Source: Bacteroidales bacterium (GTDB lineage Bacteria > Bacteroidota > Bacteroidia > Bacteroidales > UBA4181). From it: a stretch of DNA of 41,816 nucleotides. A model generated the notes under the pieces. That model was not told where the DNA came from. It was given only the letters and a program-made list of their open reading frames with translations, and searched no databases. Below are positions 25,234 through 34,459 of the stretch, in pieces. A program made the translations under genes and the position numbers. How positions within the stretch are numbered: position 1 is the first letter of the stretch; each line of letters begins with the position of its first letter. Where the stretch lies: contig JAISWR010000030.1 of assembly GCA_031270985.1 (NCBI GenBank), forward strand, positions 1 to 41,816, in the 5' to 3' direction.

Positions 25234-26580
25234 ATGAAAAATTTTCGGAACATATTATTTGGTTTACAGATAATGCTTTTTATCCGGCTGGCGGATTGTC
25301 GGGTGATGATTGCTCAGGAAAAGACGTGGACGCTGGACGAATGTATGCGCTATGCGGTGGAAAACAGCCTGCAAAGCGCGCGGCAGAAAGCGCAAAACGA
25401 AATCTACCGCCAAACGTACCGGGAAGCAGTGGGCAGCATGTTGCCGTCGCTGAACGCAAACGTCAATCTCAGCGCCAATTTTGGTCGTGGCGTTGATCCG
25501 GAAACGAACGGTTACATCTCCATCAGCACGCTCGGCAACAACTACGACGTCTATTCGTCGGTGACGCTTTTTGACGGACTGTATCGCTTTTCGGCGGCAA
25601 AGATGCATCGTCTCAATCAACTCAAAGGCGACAGGCAGTTGCAACACATTGAGGACATGCTGGCGCTGGAAACGATGGAATTGTTTTTCAACGTCCTGTA
25701 CTATAAAGGCGCCATGGTTCTGGCGCGGCAGCAACTGGACGAAAGCACAACAAACCTGCGGCAGGCGCAACGAATGGAAGAACTCGGGATGAAATCCGTT
25801 TCCGATGTTGCGGAAATGGCGGCAAAAGAGGCGGAAGACCGCTACAACCTCACGCGGCAGACGAATCTGTTGCATCTTGAAGCCATCCGATTGAAAGAAA
25901 AGATGAATTTCCCGACAGATCAGGCGTTGGACATTGCGGATACGGATACGTCCCGTGTGTGTCCCTTGCCGGTGTTCATCCCCGACGTCGGCGGAGCAGC
26001 CCTGTTGCTGCCGCGAAGTCTGGCGGCGGCAAAAGATGTGGAAGCGCGGCGGATGGAACTGAAAAGCGCAAAAGGACGCTCATTCCCCACCCTTTCGCTC
26101 AACGGAGGCTTCAACACGGGATTCGCCCGACTGATGGACAACAGCGGATTTACCCCGTTCAGCCAACAATTGCGCAACAAATGGGGATATTACGTATCGG
26201 CGTCGCTCAGAGTCCCTATTTTCAACGGTTTTTCCCAATCGGCAAACATCCTGCGCGGCAAGCAGAACGTCATCATTGCCGAAAACGAGTACAACGCGGC
26301 ATTACGTGCGGCATCCGGAGAAATAGAACAAGCGGTAGCGGATGTAAACGGACTCGCGGAGGAACACATACAGTCCACCAAAAAAGCACAGGCTATGGAA
26401 ATAGCGCAGCGCGTCAATCAACGCAAGTATGAAGAAGGCATCATCAGTGCGCTCGAATTGAATACCGGCGCTAATCGCCTGTTGCAGGCGCGTGTGGAGC
26501 AATTGTACATCGGATTGAAATATAAATTGAAATCAAGACTGACGGCATATTATCAGGGAGAAAGTTTTTTTGACAATTAA
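25234..26580 (+). CDS. TolC-family outer-membrane efflux protein
   Basis: A 448-residue outer-membrane channel protein of a tripartite efflux system. It has a signal-like N-terminus (MKNFRNILFGLQIMLFIRL), then the start of the family domain WTLDECMRYAVENSLQSARQKAQNEI. Two OEP repeats follow, with long helices (residues 150-225 and 335-430) and strand segments (NANVNLSANFGRG, YVSASLRVPIFNGFSQSANI). The end LLQARVEQLYIGLKYKLKSRLTAYY is typical. It is the first gene of an operon with the adaptor 12 bases downstream, permeases and an ATPase. Expression may be controlled by the palindromes at 25100-25147. Confidence 0.9.
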   Translation: MKNFRNILFGLQIMLFIRLADCRVMIAQEKTWTLDECMRYAVENSLQSARQKAQNEIYRQTYREAVGSMLPSLNANVNLSANFGRGVDPETNGYISISTLGNNYDVYSSVTLFDGLYRFSAAKMHRLNQLKGDRQLQHIEDMLALETMELFFNVLYYKGAMVLARQQLDESTTNLRQAQRMEELGMKSVSDVAEMAAKEAEDRYNLTRQTNLLHLEAIRLKEKMNFPTDQALDIADTDTSRVCPLPVFIPDVGGAALLLPRSLAAAKDVEARRMELKSAKGRSFPTLSLNGGFNTGFARLMDNSGFTPFSQQLRNKWGYYVSASLRVPIFNGFSQSANILRGKQNVIIAENEYNAALRAASGEIEQAVADVNGLAEEHIQSTKKAQAMEIAQRVNQRKYEEGIISALELNTGANRLLQARVEQLYIGLKYKLKSRLTAYYQGESFFDN

Positions 26581-26592
26581 AGATTTAAAGTC

Positions 26593-27837
26593 ATGGATAT
26601 CATTTTAGAAAAGAAAAAAGGCATCAGAAGGAAACACATTCCTTACATCATCGGCGTCGCAATGCTATTGACGCTGACATTGTGGGTGATTTTCGGGAAT
26701 CATGCGTCGCGGATGCACGTGGAACTTCGGAAGATCACCGTCCAGAAAGTGACCAAAGGTGAGTTTAACGACTATATCCGCATCAACGGGCAGGTGCAAC
26801 CCATCAACATCATACAGTTGAGCGCTATCGAAGGCGGAATGGTGGCGGAAAAGGTGACGGAAGAAGGATCGATGGTGCGGCAGGGGGAGATCATCGTGCA
26901 GCTGACCAATCCGATGCTTAGCCTGAACATCCTCGACAGCGAGGCGCAACTTGCCGAAAAGCAAAACTTCCTGCGCAACACTCAGGTGGCAATGGAACAG
27001 GAAAAACTGAACCTGCGCAGGGAAAAACTGCAGTTAGACATGGACGTGGAGCGGAAAAACAGGCGTTATCTGCAATACGAAAAACTGTATGCCGAAAAAC
27101 TAACCTCGCGCGAGGAATACCTCATGGCTAAGGAAGACTACGAATTTGCCGTCAATTCGCGGCAGTTGGTCGTGGACAGGCAAAAACAGGATTCCATTTA
27201 CCGCACGATCCAGATTGACCAGATGGAAGAAAGCCTGCACAATATCCGAAAAAACCTGCAACTGGTGCGGCAGCGGGTGGACAACCTGAACGTGAAAGCT
27301 CCGGCAGACGGACAACTCGGTCTGCTGGATGTAGAAATCGGGCAATCGGTAGGCGCAGGGGGACGCATCGGACAAATCAGCGTGCTGTCGGACTACAAGA
27401 TCGAAGCCTTGATAGACGAACATTACATCGACCGCGTACGGACGGGACTTGACGCCACTTTTGAACGACAGGACAGAAAATTCGCCCTGCGCGTTCGCAA
27501 GGTGTATCCGGAAGTGCGCGACAAACAGTTCAAGACCGACTTTGTGTTTGAAGGAGAGCGTCCGGACAACATCCGCGCGGGACAGACCTATTACATCAAC
27601 CTGCAACTCGGACAACCGGCAGAAGCGGTGCTGCTCCCGCGCGGCGCCTTCTACCAGAGCACGGGCGGACAATGGGTGTTCGTAGTGTACGGCGACAGGG
27701 CGGTGCGCCGTAAAATCACGATCGGACGCCAAAACCCTCTTTTCTACGAAGTGTTGAGCGGGCTGGAACCCGGCGAACAAGTCGTCACCTCCGCTTACGA
27801 AAACTTCGGCGACACGCAAGAATTAATCATCCAATAA
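26593..27837 (+). CDS. HlyD/MacA-type periplasmic adaptor (membrane fusion) protein
   Basis: A 414-residue membrane fusion protein linking an inner-membrane ABC transporter to TolC. Residues 20-38 are a single membrane anchor. The lipoyl-like half-motifs are GQVQPINIIQLSAIEGGMVAEKVTEEGSMVRQGEIIVQL (about 65-105) and VKAPADGQLGLLDVEIGQSVGAGGRIGQIS (about 235-265). A coiled-coil hairpin (about 110-235) and a beta-barrel follow, ending PGEQVVTSAYENFGDTQELIIQ. It lies 12 bases after the TolC gene and 19 before the first permease remnant. Features are complete, so it is likely functional. Confidence 0.92.
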   Translation: MDIILEKKKGIRRKHIPYIIGVAMLLTLTLWVIFGNHASRMHVELRKITVQKVTKGEFNDYIRINGQVQPINIIQLSAIEGGMVAEKVTEEGSMVRQGEIIVQLTNPMLSLNILDSEAQLAEKQNFLRNTQVAMEQEKLNLRREKLQLDMDVERKNRRYLQYEKLYAEKLTSREEYLMAKEDYEFAVNSRQLVVDRQKQDSIYRTIQIDQMEESLHNIRKNLQLVRQRVDNLNVKAPADGQLGLLDVEIGQSVGAGGRIGQISVLSDYKIEALIDEHYIDRVRTGLDATFERQDRKFALRVRKVYPEVRDKQFKTDFVFEGERPDNIRAGQTYYINLQLGQPAEAVLLPRGAFYQSTGGQWVFVVYGDRAVRRKITIGRQNPLFYEVLSGLEPGEQVVTSAYENFGDTQELIIQ

Positions 27838-27856
27838 TCATCAAAAATTTTCCACC

Positions 27857-28145
27857 ATGAACCCTTTCATCAATTTTTTACACGTGTTGAAACATTTCAA
27901 AACCTCGTCCCTCATCAACGTTTTGGGGCTTTCGGTAGCGCTAATCGTGTTCTTCCTCGTGTTGATACAGGTGTATTATGATTTTACTTATGACCGCGGA
28001 TACCCCCATTCGGACGGGATTGCACAATTCTACCACTTTCAAAGCGATGGAGATGGTGAAACGGACATCCGTTATCAACGAGACGAACTGTTCGTGTTGC
28101 CGTAATTTTTAAATTAAATAAATGGAATCATTAAAAAGCGAATAA
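27857..28145 (+). pseudogene. Internally deleted MacB-like ABC permease (N-terminal stub plus C-terminal remnant)
   Basis: An 82-residue ORF (27857-28105) holds the first membrane helix and the start of the periplasmic domain of a MacB/FtsX-type permease (FKTSSLINVLGLSVALIVFFLVLIQVYYDFTYDRGY...), then stops. A full permease has about 780 residues. At 28122-28145, 16 bases on, ATG-GAA-TCA-TTA-AAA-AGC-GAA-TAA encodes ESLKSE-stop, the counterpart of the C-terminal VETIKSE-stop of the intact permease next door. The gene therefore seems to have lost its middle, about 2 kb, leaving both ends. The stub could still make a single-span membrane peptide. Confidence 0.75.
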
Positions 28146-28170
28146 AAATAAATTTAATATTTAGTCTGTC

Positions 28171-30528
28171 ATGAACATCTTTTATCAAAAAAAACGGAAC
28201 AAGCTGTTTAAAATCTTCTCATTGGCGGTTGGGCTGTCTATGGGGCTGGTGCTGCTGTCCAAAGTGTATTTCGATCTGTCGTATGATGCGTTTTTCCCCG
28301 ATTCGGAGCGTATTTACCAGATTCAATCGAACATTCGCTGGAATGAAAATGATCGGGAAGACCAAACCTTCGGGCAGGTGAGCGGCGGCGTTGCGCCCGG
28401 TATGCTGGCGGAAATTCCCGAAGTAGAAACGGCGACCCGTTTCACGTTTATAGCCACCGACGACATTTTTGTCACTGCCGACAAGCGGAAGTTCGTGGGG
28501 ACTTTCCTCCTCGGCGACACCTGTCTGTTCGACATGTTCCCGCTGCCGTTGTTGGCAGGCAACGCAAAGGAGATACTGTCGCAGCCCATGTATGCGCTGG
28601 TATCTTCCGCCATTGCGGAGAAAATGGGCGGGACAAATCGGGCTGTGGGGCAGGTCATACAGCTGGAGAGCGCGCCCGGACGGATGATCACCATCGGCGG
28701 CGTGTTTCGGGCTTTGCCGAAAAACAGCCATCTGAACAAGTTCTTTGATGTCATTGTGTCCATGCCGTCTATTGCACGTTTCATGTGGGACGGTTCCATG
28801 AACTGGATAGGCAACGACCGCTATCTCGGCTATGTGAAACTTGTGCGCGGCGTGCGTCCCGAACAGTTGGACATCGCCGTTGCCGCCATGTGCACCCGCC
28901 ACCAGCCGGCGGAACTTATGCAGAAGGCAGGCATAAGCCTCGGCTATGGTTTGAAACCTTTGTCGGAAGTGCATGGAGGCGACAGCGACGTGCGCCGCAT
29001 GATGCTGATACTGTCCATCCTCGCATTCTTGCTGTTGTTCACCGCTGTGATGAACTACCTGTTGGCGGTGGTGTCGTCGCTCGTCACACGCGCGAAAGAA
29101 ATAGCGGTGCGCAAATGTTACGGCGCGTCGGGAGCATCCATCTACCGTAAAGCCTTGTCGGGCGCTCTTACCGACCTGCTCCTGTCGCTGGCGTTATCGG
29201 CGGCGCTGGTGTTCTCATTCCGCGACCTCATCCTCTCCTTGCTGAAAACGCACATTTCCGACCTGTTCACGCTACGGAGCGGTCTGTTGCTGCTGGGCGT
29301 CTGCACAGCGATATTTCTCATCGCAGGTTTCGTTTCGGGCAGACTCTACGCCAGCATTCCCGTTGCGGCGGCTTTCCGGCGCATCGGCGAAAACAAACGC
29401 CGCTGGAAACTCGGCTCGCTGCTGCTGCAATTTACGGTCGCCGGATTCTTCGTTTGCCTGATGACAGTCATCCACCGACAATACCGCCACATGGTGGACT
29501 ATTATCCGGGCTACAGTTACGAAAATTTGGCGTACTGCAACCTGTCCGGCGTGGACGGCAACCTGCGGCAGAAAGCGCTCGACGAAGTGAGCCGTTTGCC
29601 CGAAGTGGCAGCGGCAACCACATCGGATAACCTGTTGTTCGACAGAGCGTCAGGCAACAACATTATGCTGCCCGACGACGATAAAGAACTGTTCAATGTC
29701 GCAGATTTGTACCAGGTGGGCAACGGTTATTTAAACCTCATGGAAATACCGGTGACAGACGGGCGGGCGTTCGCCGAAGATGCCGCCGGACTGCACGAAG
29801 TGATGGTGAGCCGCAGTTTCGCCGAAAAAATCGAGGACTTCACAGACTGGGACGACGGCGTTGTGGGCAAAGTGATACAGATTACCGAACATCAGGGACT
29901 GTTTACTGTTTGCGGGGTGTATGAAAACGTGCTGCTGGGCGTCATCGGCAGTAACGAAGACCGTCCGTCGGTGATGTTCCACACCGACAGGGCAACCCAC
30001 AACCTGCTGATAAAGTTTCACCACCAAACGACTGAAGCAATGCAGCGCGTGACGGATTTGCTCGCCACTCTGCTGCCAGACAAAACCGTAGAGGTAATTG
30101 CCTACACCGCGGAAATGGAGAGCCGCTACATCGACTCACGGAAATTCCTCAATTCCGTTATGACGGGCGCTGTTGCGGCGCTGATCATCGCGCTGACAGG
30201 GTTGATAGGGTACGTCAACGACGAAGTGAACCGCAGAAGCGCGGAGGTGGCTATCCGCAAAATCAACGGCGCAAAAGTGCGCGAAATCCTGCAACTCTTC
30301 GGGCGAGACATATTAAAAATAGCTCTTCCCGCGTTATGTACAGGTAGTGTGATTGCCGCCTTCACCGCACAAAAATGGATGGAAGGCTTTTCGGAAAAAA
30401 CAAACCTGTCTGTCCCGCTTTTTGCCTTGTGTGTCCTATGCGTCCTTGCCGTCATACTTGCTTCGGTAGCAGTAAATACCCGCCGCATAGCGATGAAAAA
30501 CCCCGTGGAAACGATTAAAAGCGAATAA
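28171..30528 (+). CDS. MacB/FtsX-type ABC transporter permease
   Basis: A 785-residue inner-membrane permease with two FtsX-like halves. An N-terminal helix (18-36) is followed by a periplasmic MacB core domain (about 40-275), three membrane helices (about 280-400) with the cytoplasmic motif RAKEIAVRKCYGASGASIYRK, a central helix near 425-440, a second periplasmic domain (about 445-665) and three more helices. The second motif RRSAEVAIRKINGAKVREIL and the C-terminus AMKNPVETIKSE are typical of Bacteroidota pumps. It is the only full-length permease between the adaptor and the ATPase gene, flanked by two stubs. The substrate is unknown; macrolide, peptide or lipid export are family options. 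Confidence 0.9.
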   Translation: MNIFYQKKRNKLFKIFSLAVGLSMGLVLLSKVYFDLSYDAFFPDSERIYQIQSNIRWNENDREDQTFGQVSGGVAPGMLAEIPEVETATRFTFIATDDIFVTADKRKFVGTFLLGDTCLFDMFPLPLLAGNAKEILSQPMYALVSSAIAEKMGGTNRAVGQVIQLESAPGRMITIGGVFRALPKNSHLNKFFDVIVSMPSIARFMWDGSMNWIGNDRYLGYVKLVRGVRPEQLDIAVAAMCTRHQPAELMQKAGISLGYGLKPLSEVHGGDSDVRRMMLILSILAFLLLFTAVMNYLLAVVSSLVTRAKEIAVRKCYGASGASIYRKALSGALTDLLLSLALSAALVFSFRDLILSLLKTHISDLFTLRSGLLLLGVCTAIFLIAGFVSGRLYASIPVAAAFRRIGENKRRWKLGSLLLQFTVAGFFVCLMTVIHRQYRHMVDYYPGYSYENLAYCNLSGVDGNLRQKALDEVSRLPEVAAATTSDNLLFDRASGNNIMLPDDDKELFNVADLYQVGNGYLNLMEIPVTDGRAFAEDAAGLHEVMVSRSFAEKIEDFTDWDDGVVGKVIQITEHQGLFTVCGVYENVLLGVIGSNEDRPSVMFHTDRATHNLLIKFHHQTTEAMQRVTDLLATLLPDKTVEVIAYTAEMESRYIDSRKFLNSVMTGAVAALIIALTGLIGYVNDEVNRRSAEVAIRKINGAKVREILQLFGRDILKIALPALCTGSVIAAFTAQKWMEGFSEKTNLSVPLFALCVLCVLAVILASVAVNTRRIAMKNPVETIKSE

Positions 30529-30555
30529 TCAAACATCATTCAATCCATAACAAGT

Positions 30556-30864
30556 ATGAACCGGTTCTTTTTCAAAATTACATTACGGGATTTGGTGCAG
30601 CGCAACATCTTTTCCGTGGTCAACATCATCGGGCTGTCTACCGGACTGGTAGTGGTGCTGCTGATTTACCTGCTGGTGTGCCGCGAACTGTCGTTTGATT
30701 GGTCATTCGTGCAGGGCGACAACATTTATCGGGTCAATACGGAGTGGCGTCAGGTACGGGTGGGCGAAACCTCTGCCAGGACGCCCGCCGTGCTCGCAAA
30801 CGCAATGAGAGACCAAATTTCAGGCGTGAAAAGCGTTGTGCGGTACGACACCAAATACAAGTAA
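30556..30864 (+). pseudogene. Truncated MacB-like ABC permease, N-terminal stub (102 aa)
   Basis: MNRFFFKITLRDLVQRNIFSVVNIIGLSTGLVVVLLIYLLV...: the start, first membrane helix and first part of the periplasmic domain of a third permease, ending with TAA after 102 codons. Only 44 bases separate it from the ATPase gene, so the remaining 650 or more residues are deleted, not merely out of frame. The reading frame and ATG are intact and the codon use is like its neighbours, so the loss may be recent or the stub may be retained. No clear C-terminal remnant is seen, although the last residues (DTKYK) could derive from one. Confidence 0.7.
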
Positions 30865-30908
30865 ACTTTTTAAAACATCAAAATAATTCACACTAAATTT
30901 AAGACATC

Positions 30909-31583
30909 ATGATAAAAATTGAGAACCTGAAAAAGGTATTCCGCACGGAAGAAGTAGAAACTGTTGCATTGAACGGTGTAAATTTACACATCGCCGAGAA
31001 AGAGTTTGTCGCCATCATGGGATCCTCCGGATGCGGCAAGTCCACCTTGTTGAACATCCTCGGTCTGCTGGACAATCCCACATCGGGGCAGTATTATCTG
31101 GCGGGTGTGGAAGTGGGGCACCTCAAGGAAAAGCAACGCACCGAAACGCGCAAGGGACAGATAGGTTTCGTGTTCCAAAGTTTCAATCTCATTGAGGAAA
31201 TGAACGTGTTCGAGAACGTATCCCTTCCGCTGGTGTACATGAACGTGAACAAGGCGGAGCGCAAGCAGCGCGTGGAAGAAGCGCTTTACCGCATGAGCAT
31301 CAGCCACCGCGCCAAACATTTCCCCAATCAGTTGTCGGGAGGACAACAGCAACGCGTAGCCATTGCCCGTGCGGTAGTTGCCAATCCGAAACTTATCCTC
31401 GCCGACGAACCTACCGGTAACCTCGACTCGAAGAACAGCAACGACGTGATGGATCTCCTTTTGGAACTGAATCGGGAAGGCACCACCATCGTGATGGTGA
31501 CGCACTCGCAGCACGACGCTTCCTTTTCCGGTCGCACCATCAACCTCTTTGACGGACAAATCGTGACGGAAGTCATCCTGTAA
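30909..31583 (+). CDS. ABC transporter ATPase, LolD/MacB type
   Basis: A 224-residue nucleotide-binding subunit that powers the permease above. Walker A is GSSGCGKST (38-46), Q-loop FVFQ (Gln90), signature LSGGQQQR (142-149), Walker B LILADEPTG (162-170, Glu167) and the switch His199 in VTHSQHD. All catalytic residues are present. The sequence is of the LolD/MacB/FtsE subfamily that pairs with FtsX-like permeases. It ends the efflux operon; a strong hairpin follows at 31612-31648. Confidence 0.95.
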   Translation: MIKIENLKKVFRTEEVETVALNGVNLHIAEKEFVAIMGSSGCGKSTLLNILGLLDNPTSGQYYLAGVEVGHLKEKQRTETRKGQIGFVFQSFNLIEEMNVFENVSLPLVYMNVNKAERKQRVEEALYRMSISHRAKHFPNQLSGGQQQRVAIARAVVANPKLILADEPTGNLDSKNSNDVMDLLLELNREGTTIVMVTHSQHDASFSGRTINLFDGQIVTEVIL

Positions 31584-31611
31584 CAGCACGTTCAACGTCA
31601 TTTTTGAGACA

Positions 31612-31648
31612 GCCCCGCCATCCCGCCGGATGGTATGTCGTTCGGGGC
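31612..31648. terminator. Nested hairpin between convergent efflux operon and beta-helix gene
   Basis: An inner stem CCATCC-CGCC-GGATGG (31618-31633) is enclosed by GCCCCG (31612-31617) and CGGGGC (31643-31648). It lies in the 67-base gap between two stop codons and can stop transcription from both sides, although T-runs are short. Confidence 0.6.
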
Positions 31649-31650
31649 GC

Positions 31651-34194
31651 TTACAGCGTTTTCGTCTCTATTTTCAGCCAGTGCAACATGGTGGCGTTGT
31701 CGCCCGTAGTGCCGGTATGCTGGATGCCGGTTCCGCCGAAAGCGTCGGGTATGACTTCGGCGGACAAATCGACGGTTTTATGCAGACCGGCAGGCGTTTC
31801 CGTCGGCGTTACGGTTTCCGCATGAGCGGTCAGCCGTCCCGACGATATATTCAGCGTGATGGTGCATCCGGTGCGGAAACAGGTGGAGGATACGGGTGGG
31901 GAAATGGCGCGGGACGTGCCGTTTTCGTACCGCATCAGGATGAAATCCACAGCGTGGTCGTACTTAACGGTGCGGATGATTCTCATTCCGTATCCCGTAA
32001 GGGTTTTGGTGTCCATCTTGATGTACACATCCAGATATTGCCCCGTGGCGCTGCCGAATCCCTGTCCGGCGGTTTTGCAGGGATCAACATTCAGCGTCAC
32101 TTTCATGTCGCCGTATTTGCCGTCCACCGGCGTATAGAGCAACCGTGCGCCCCTTTTCGCCTGCAACAGTCCTGTTCCTACAGCGCCGTTTATTCCTGTG
32201 CCGTAAAACCAGCTATCCGTTGGGGAAGGCGTCCATTGGTGTTCTTCGGTATCTTTCGGCTTGTAGCCGTCCACCGTCCAGTAGCCCGGCAGGATTAGCG
32301 GCTGATATGCCGTGGGAAAGTTTTGAAAGTCGGTGTAAAAATCTCCGGAGGACACATCTTTTGCCGCAACGGGTTCGGTCATGATGAACGTTTCCGCTTT
32401 TCCCGCATGGCAACGCAGATGTTTGGGGGCAACGGAGATCATCATGTAGCAGCCTGCGTCGCCCGGCGTCAGTTCATACGTCTGTTCGGGGCGGTTGAGA
32501 CGCGACACGGCAACTTCTACCGGCTGCGATCCTTTTGCATCGCGGCAACGATACCACGTAATCAGCGATTCGTCTTTCCTGCCTTCCAGCGCCAGTTCGT
32601 ATGCCACCGTCAAACGACCGTTCCGTGCTGGCAGGATTTTCGGAAGCGACAGAAAACGCGGCGCATCCAGAAATTTCGGGGCAACGGTCAGCACGCTTGC
32701 CGCACGTAAACCCGACGGCGTGTAAGCGGTCACCGTCACTTCCACGGTTTGGTCGCTGTTGTTGATGCCCGTTGCCGTACAGGTTTGTCCCCGATTTGTA
32801 TCCAGCGACAGCGCTGACCGGTACTCCCGCGCTATCTCGTACGTCACTTCGTTGCGTTCGTCGTCCGTTTTCACATCGTAAAATCCCGCTCTTTTGTCCG
32901 TGACGCTCAACGTTGCGGAGGTTACCCCCGATTCTATTCTTGCCGATGCGGGCGAAATGCGCAAATAGGTAGGGATATCCGTCAGTTTTTTGCCGAGTTC
33001 CTTTTCGGCGGCGGCAACCAGCGCTTTGATGTTCGCCGGATCCCAATCGTCATCGCCTTTCAGCAGGTTGTAGGTATTGTACACCACCTGTCCTCCGTAT
33101 TCAAAGCGATAGGCATTCAAAATGGCTTTTCCGCTCATATCTACGGTTATTTGCGGCACGTCCGGACTGATAACCACCGGCTTGCCGTTGAGGGACACCT
33201 GATACTGGTAACACATCAGATCGCCCTTAGGATACTGTGTCCAACCGATATAAGGCGTTCCGGAGGCATGGCGGAAACGGCTGTCCACTATGGCGACCGG
33301 ACTTTCCCGTTTGGTGAGGTATTGCGCTCCGTCTGTGATGATTTCAATATCGCAGTTCAGAAACACAGCGCCCGTACCCTGAGTGGCGGCAAACGGCTTT
33401 GAACTGTAAAAATCCAGATCGCAATTCAGATATACGCCCGTTCCGCACAAAGCGTCATCGGTACATTCAAAATGGCAGCGATCGAAAAACACGCGCTTTC
33501 CTCCGGAGAAGGGGCACAGGTTGAGGCGGCTCACAAATCGCGTGTTGCGCGCCGTAATACGGTCGCCGTTGCAGATGGCGAGTTGTGCTTGAGTGACGGT
33601 GTTGGAACGTTTTGCGCGGTTCAGGCGGGGCAGCAACGGAAATACCAAATCCACATTGCAATAGTTGCCCAGCGTCACATTTTCCGTACTTGTGCCGTTC
33701 CCTTCGATGTAGAACATTGTGAAATTTCCGTCCGAACCTTGTGTTTGTCCACGGTTACAGGCAAGCACCACATTTTCGGGTTTGTCCGTCAATCCGTAGA
33801 ACCGCAGCCATTCACACTTGATTTCCATCCCGAATGGCGCTCTGCCACCCGCAGCCGGCTTCCTGACGTCGGGGTCGTCGGGGTCGTCTATCCAGTACAC
33901 CCAGGGGGCCAAATACAGCATCATCGGGCGCGCTTCCGTCCCGTCCGACAGATGCTTCACGGCTTCCTGCACGGAACGGAACACATAGGGAGAACGGGCG
34001 ACGTCGGCATCGGAAAGTTGCCCGTCCACGAAAAAGTTTTTTTCGTCCAATACAATTTTCCCGCCTTTGTACTCAATGTGATCACCCATAAAAACAATGG
34101 GATTGCTTGCGTCCAAACTGCGGTAAGCGGTAGTTTGCGATACGCCGTACTGCGTAACGCACAACAGAAATAAAAGGTTAAATGCCGGTTTCAT
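31651..34194 (-). CDS. Secreted right-handed beta-helix protein, pectinesterase-like
   Basis: An 847-residue exported protein (signal peptide MKPAFNLLFLLCVTQYGVSQ). Residues about 25-400 look like a pectin-lyase-fold beta-helix: YVFRSVQEAVKHLSDGTEARPMMLYLAPWVYWI, then repeated short strands (VTLGNYCNVDLVFP, RITARNTRFVSR, VFFDRCHFECTDDALCG, AVFLNCDIEIITDG). The RVFFDRCHFECTDDALCG segment resembles the active-site strand of CE8 pectin methylesterases (Asp in an FxDC/DxxF setting), so a pectin or acidic-polysaccharide esterase is a fair guess. Two or more beta-sandwich domains (about 400-640) and a C-terminal jelly-roll follow. Start 34194 is preferred over 34236 because the -7 element at 34223-34230 lies between them. 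Confidence 0.7.
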   Translation of the reverse strand: MKPAFNLLFLLCVTQYGVSQTTAYRSLDASNPIVFMGDHIEYKGGKIVLDEKNFFVDGQLSDADVARSPYVFRSVQEAVKHLSDGTEARPMMLYLAPWVYWIDDPDDPDVRKPAAGGRAPFGMEIKCEWLRFYGLTDKPENVVLACNRGQTQGSDGNFTMFYIEGNGTSTENVTLGNYCNVDLVFPLLPRLNRAKRSNTVTQAQLAICNGDRITARNTRFVSRLNLCPFSGGKRVFFDRCHFECTDDALCGTGVYLNCDLDFYSSKPFAATQGTGAVFLNCDIEIITDGAQYLTKRESPVAIVDSRFRHASGTPYIGWTQYPKGDLMCYQYQVSLNGKPVVISPDVPQITVDMSGKAILNAYRFEYGGQVVYNTYNLLKGDDDWDPANIKALVAAAEKELGKKLTDIPTYLRISPASARIESGVTSATLSVTDKRAGFYDVKTDDERNEVTYEIAREYRSALSLDTNRGQTCTATGINNSDQTVEVTVTAYTPSGLRAASVLTVAPKFLDAPRFLSLPKILPARNGRLTVAYELALEGRKDESLITWYRCRDAKGSQPVEVAVSRLNRPEQTYELTPGDAGCYMMISVAPKHLRCHAGKAETFIMTEPVAAKDVSSGDFYTDFQNFPTAYQPLILPGYWTVDGYKPKDTEEHQWTPSPTDSWFYGTGINGAVGTGLLQAKRGARLLYTPVDGKYGDMKVTLNVDPCKTAGQGFGSATGQYLDVYIKMDTKTLTGYGMRIIRTVKYDHAVDFILMRYENGTSRAISPPVSSTCFRTGCTITLNISSGRLTAHAETVTPTETPAGLHKTVDLSAEVIPDAFGGTGIQHTGTTGDNATMLHWLKIETKTL

Positions 34195-34222
34195 TGTGAT
34201 TGATATTCGTTTGGTGATAGTG

Positions 34223-34230
34223 CAAAAGTA
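34223..34230 (-). promoter_or_regulatory. -7 promoter element of the beta-helix gene
   Basis: The minus strand reads TACTTTTG (TAnnTTTG), 28 bases before the ATG at 34194. No -33 TTTG is visible. Confidence 0.45.
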
Positions 34231-34279
34231 CTGCATTATTTTGATTTACCCTCATCTTTTCTTAACCGATTTATAATTT

Positions 34280-34312
34280 TTTGCAAAATCGGCAGAAAAT
34301 AGATTATCTTTG
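34280..34312 (+). promoter_or_regulatory. Promoter of tRNA-Val
   Basis: TTTG (34280-34283), a 21-base spacer and TATCTTTG (34305-34312): a full match to the Bacteroidota -33/-7 promoter. The tRNA starts 13 bases later. This is the best-formed promoter in the window. Confidence 0.8.
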
Positions 34313-34325
34313 CCTCCCGAAATAA

Positions 34326-34400
34326 GGGTTGTTAGCTCAGTTGGTTTAGAGCATTACCTTGACAGGGTAGGGGTCAACGGTTCGAATCCGTTACAACCCA
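34326..34400 (+). tRNA. tRNA-Val (anticodon GAC)
   Basis: A 75-base cloverleaf. The acceptor stem GGGTTGT pairs with ACAACCC, with discriminator A at 34400. The D arm is GCTC-AGTTGGTTTA-GAGC, the anticodon arm TTACC-TTGACAG-GGTAG with GAC at 34361-34363, the variable loop GGGTC, and the T arm AACGG-TTCGAAT-CCGTT. CCA is not encoded. A consensus promoter lies directly upstream. GAC reads the valine codons GUC and GUU. Confidence 0.95.
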
Positions 34401-34459
34401 CAGATGATCTGCGCGTATTTGGTACGTTGTCGGAAGAGTATCTCATTAAAACTGTCATC

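Noticed and set aside
28219-28974. 251-codon minus-strand ORF opposite the intact permease
   Set aside because: It is a shadow of the permease coding frame, rich in His and Gln, without a start context or motif.
33472-34173. 233-codon plus-strand ORF opposite the beta-helix gene
   Set aside because: The minus-strand frame has a signal peptide, a promoter and beta-helix repeats; the plus-strand ORF has none of these.
34195-34236. Longer start of the beta-helix protein at 34236
   Set aside because: The -7 element at 34223-34230 lies downstream of that start, and a clean signal peptide begins at 34194.
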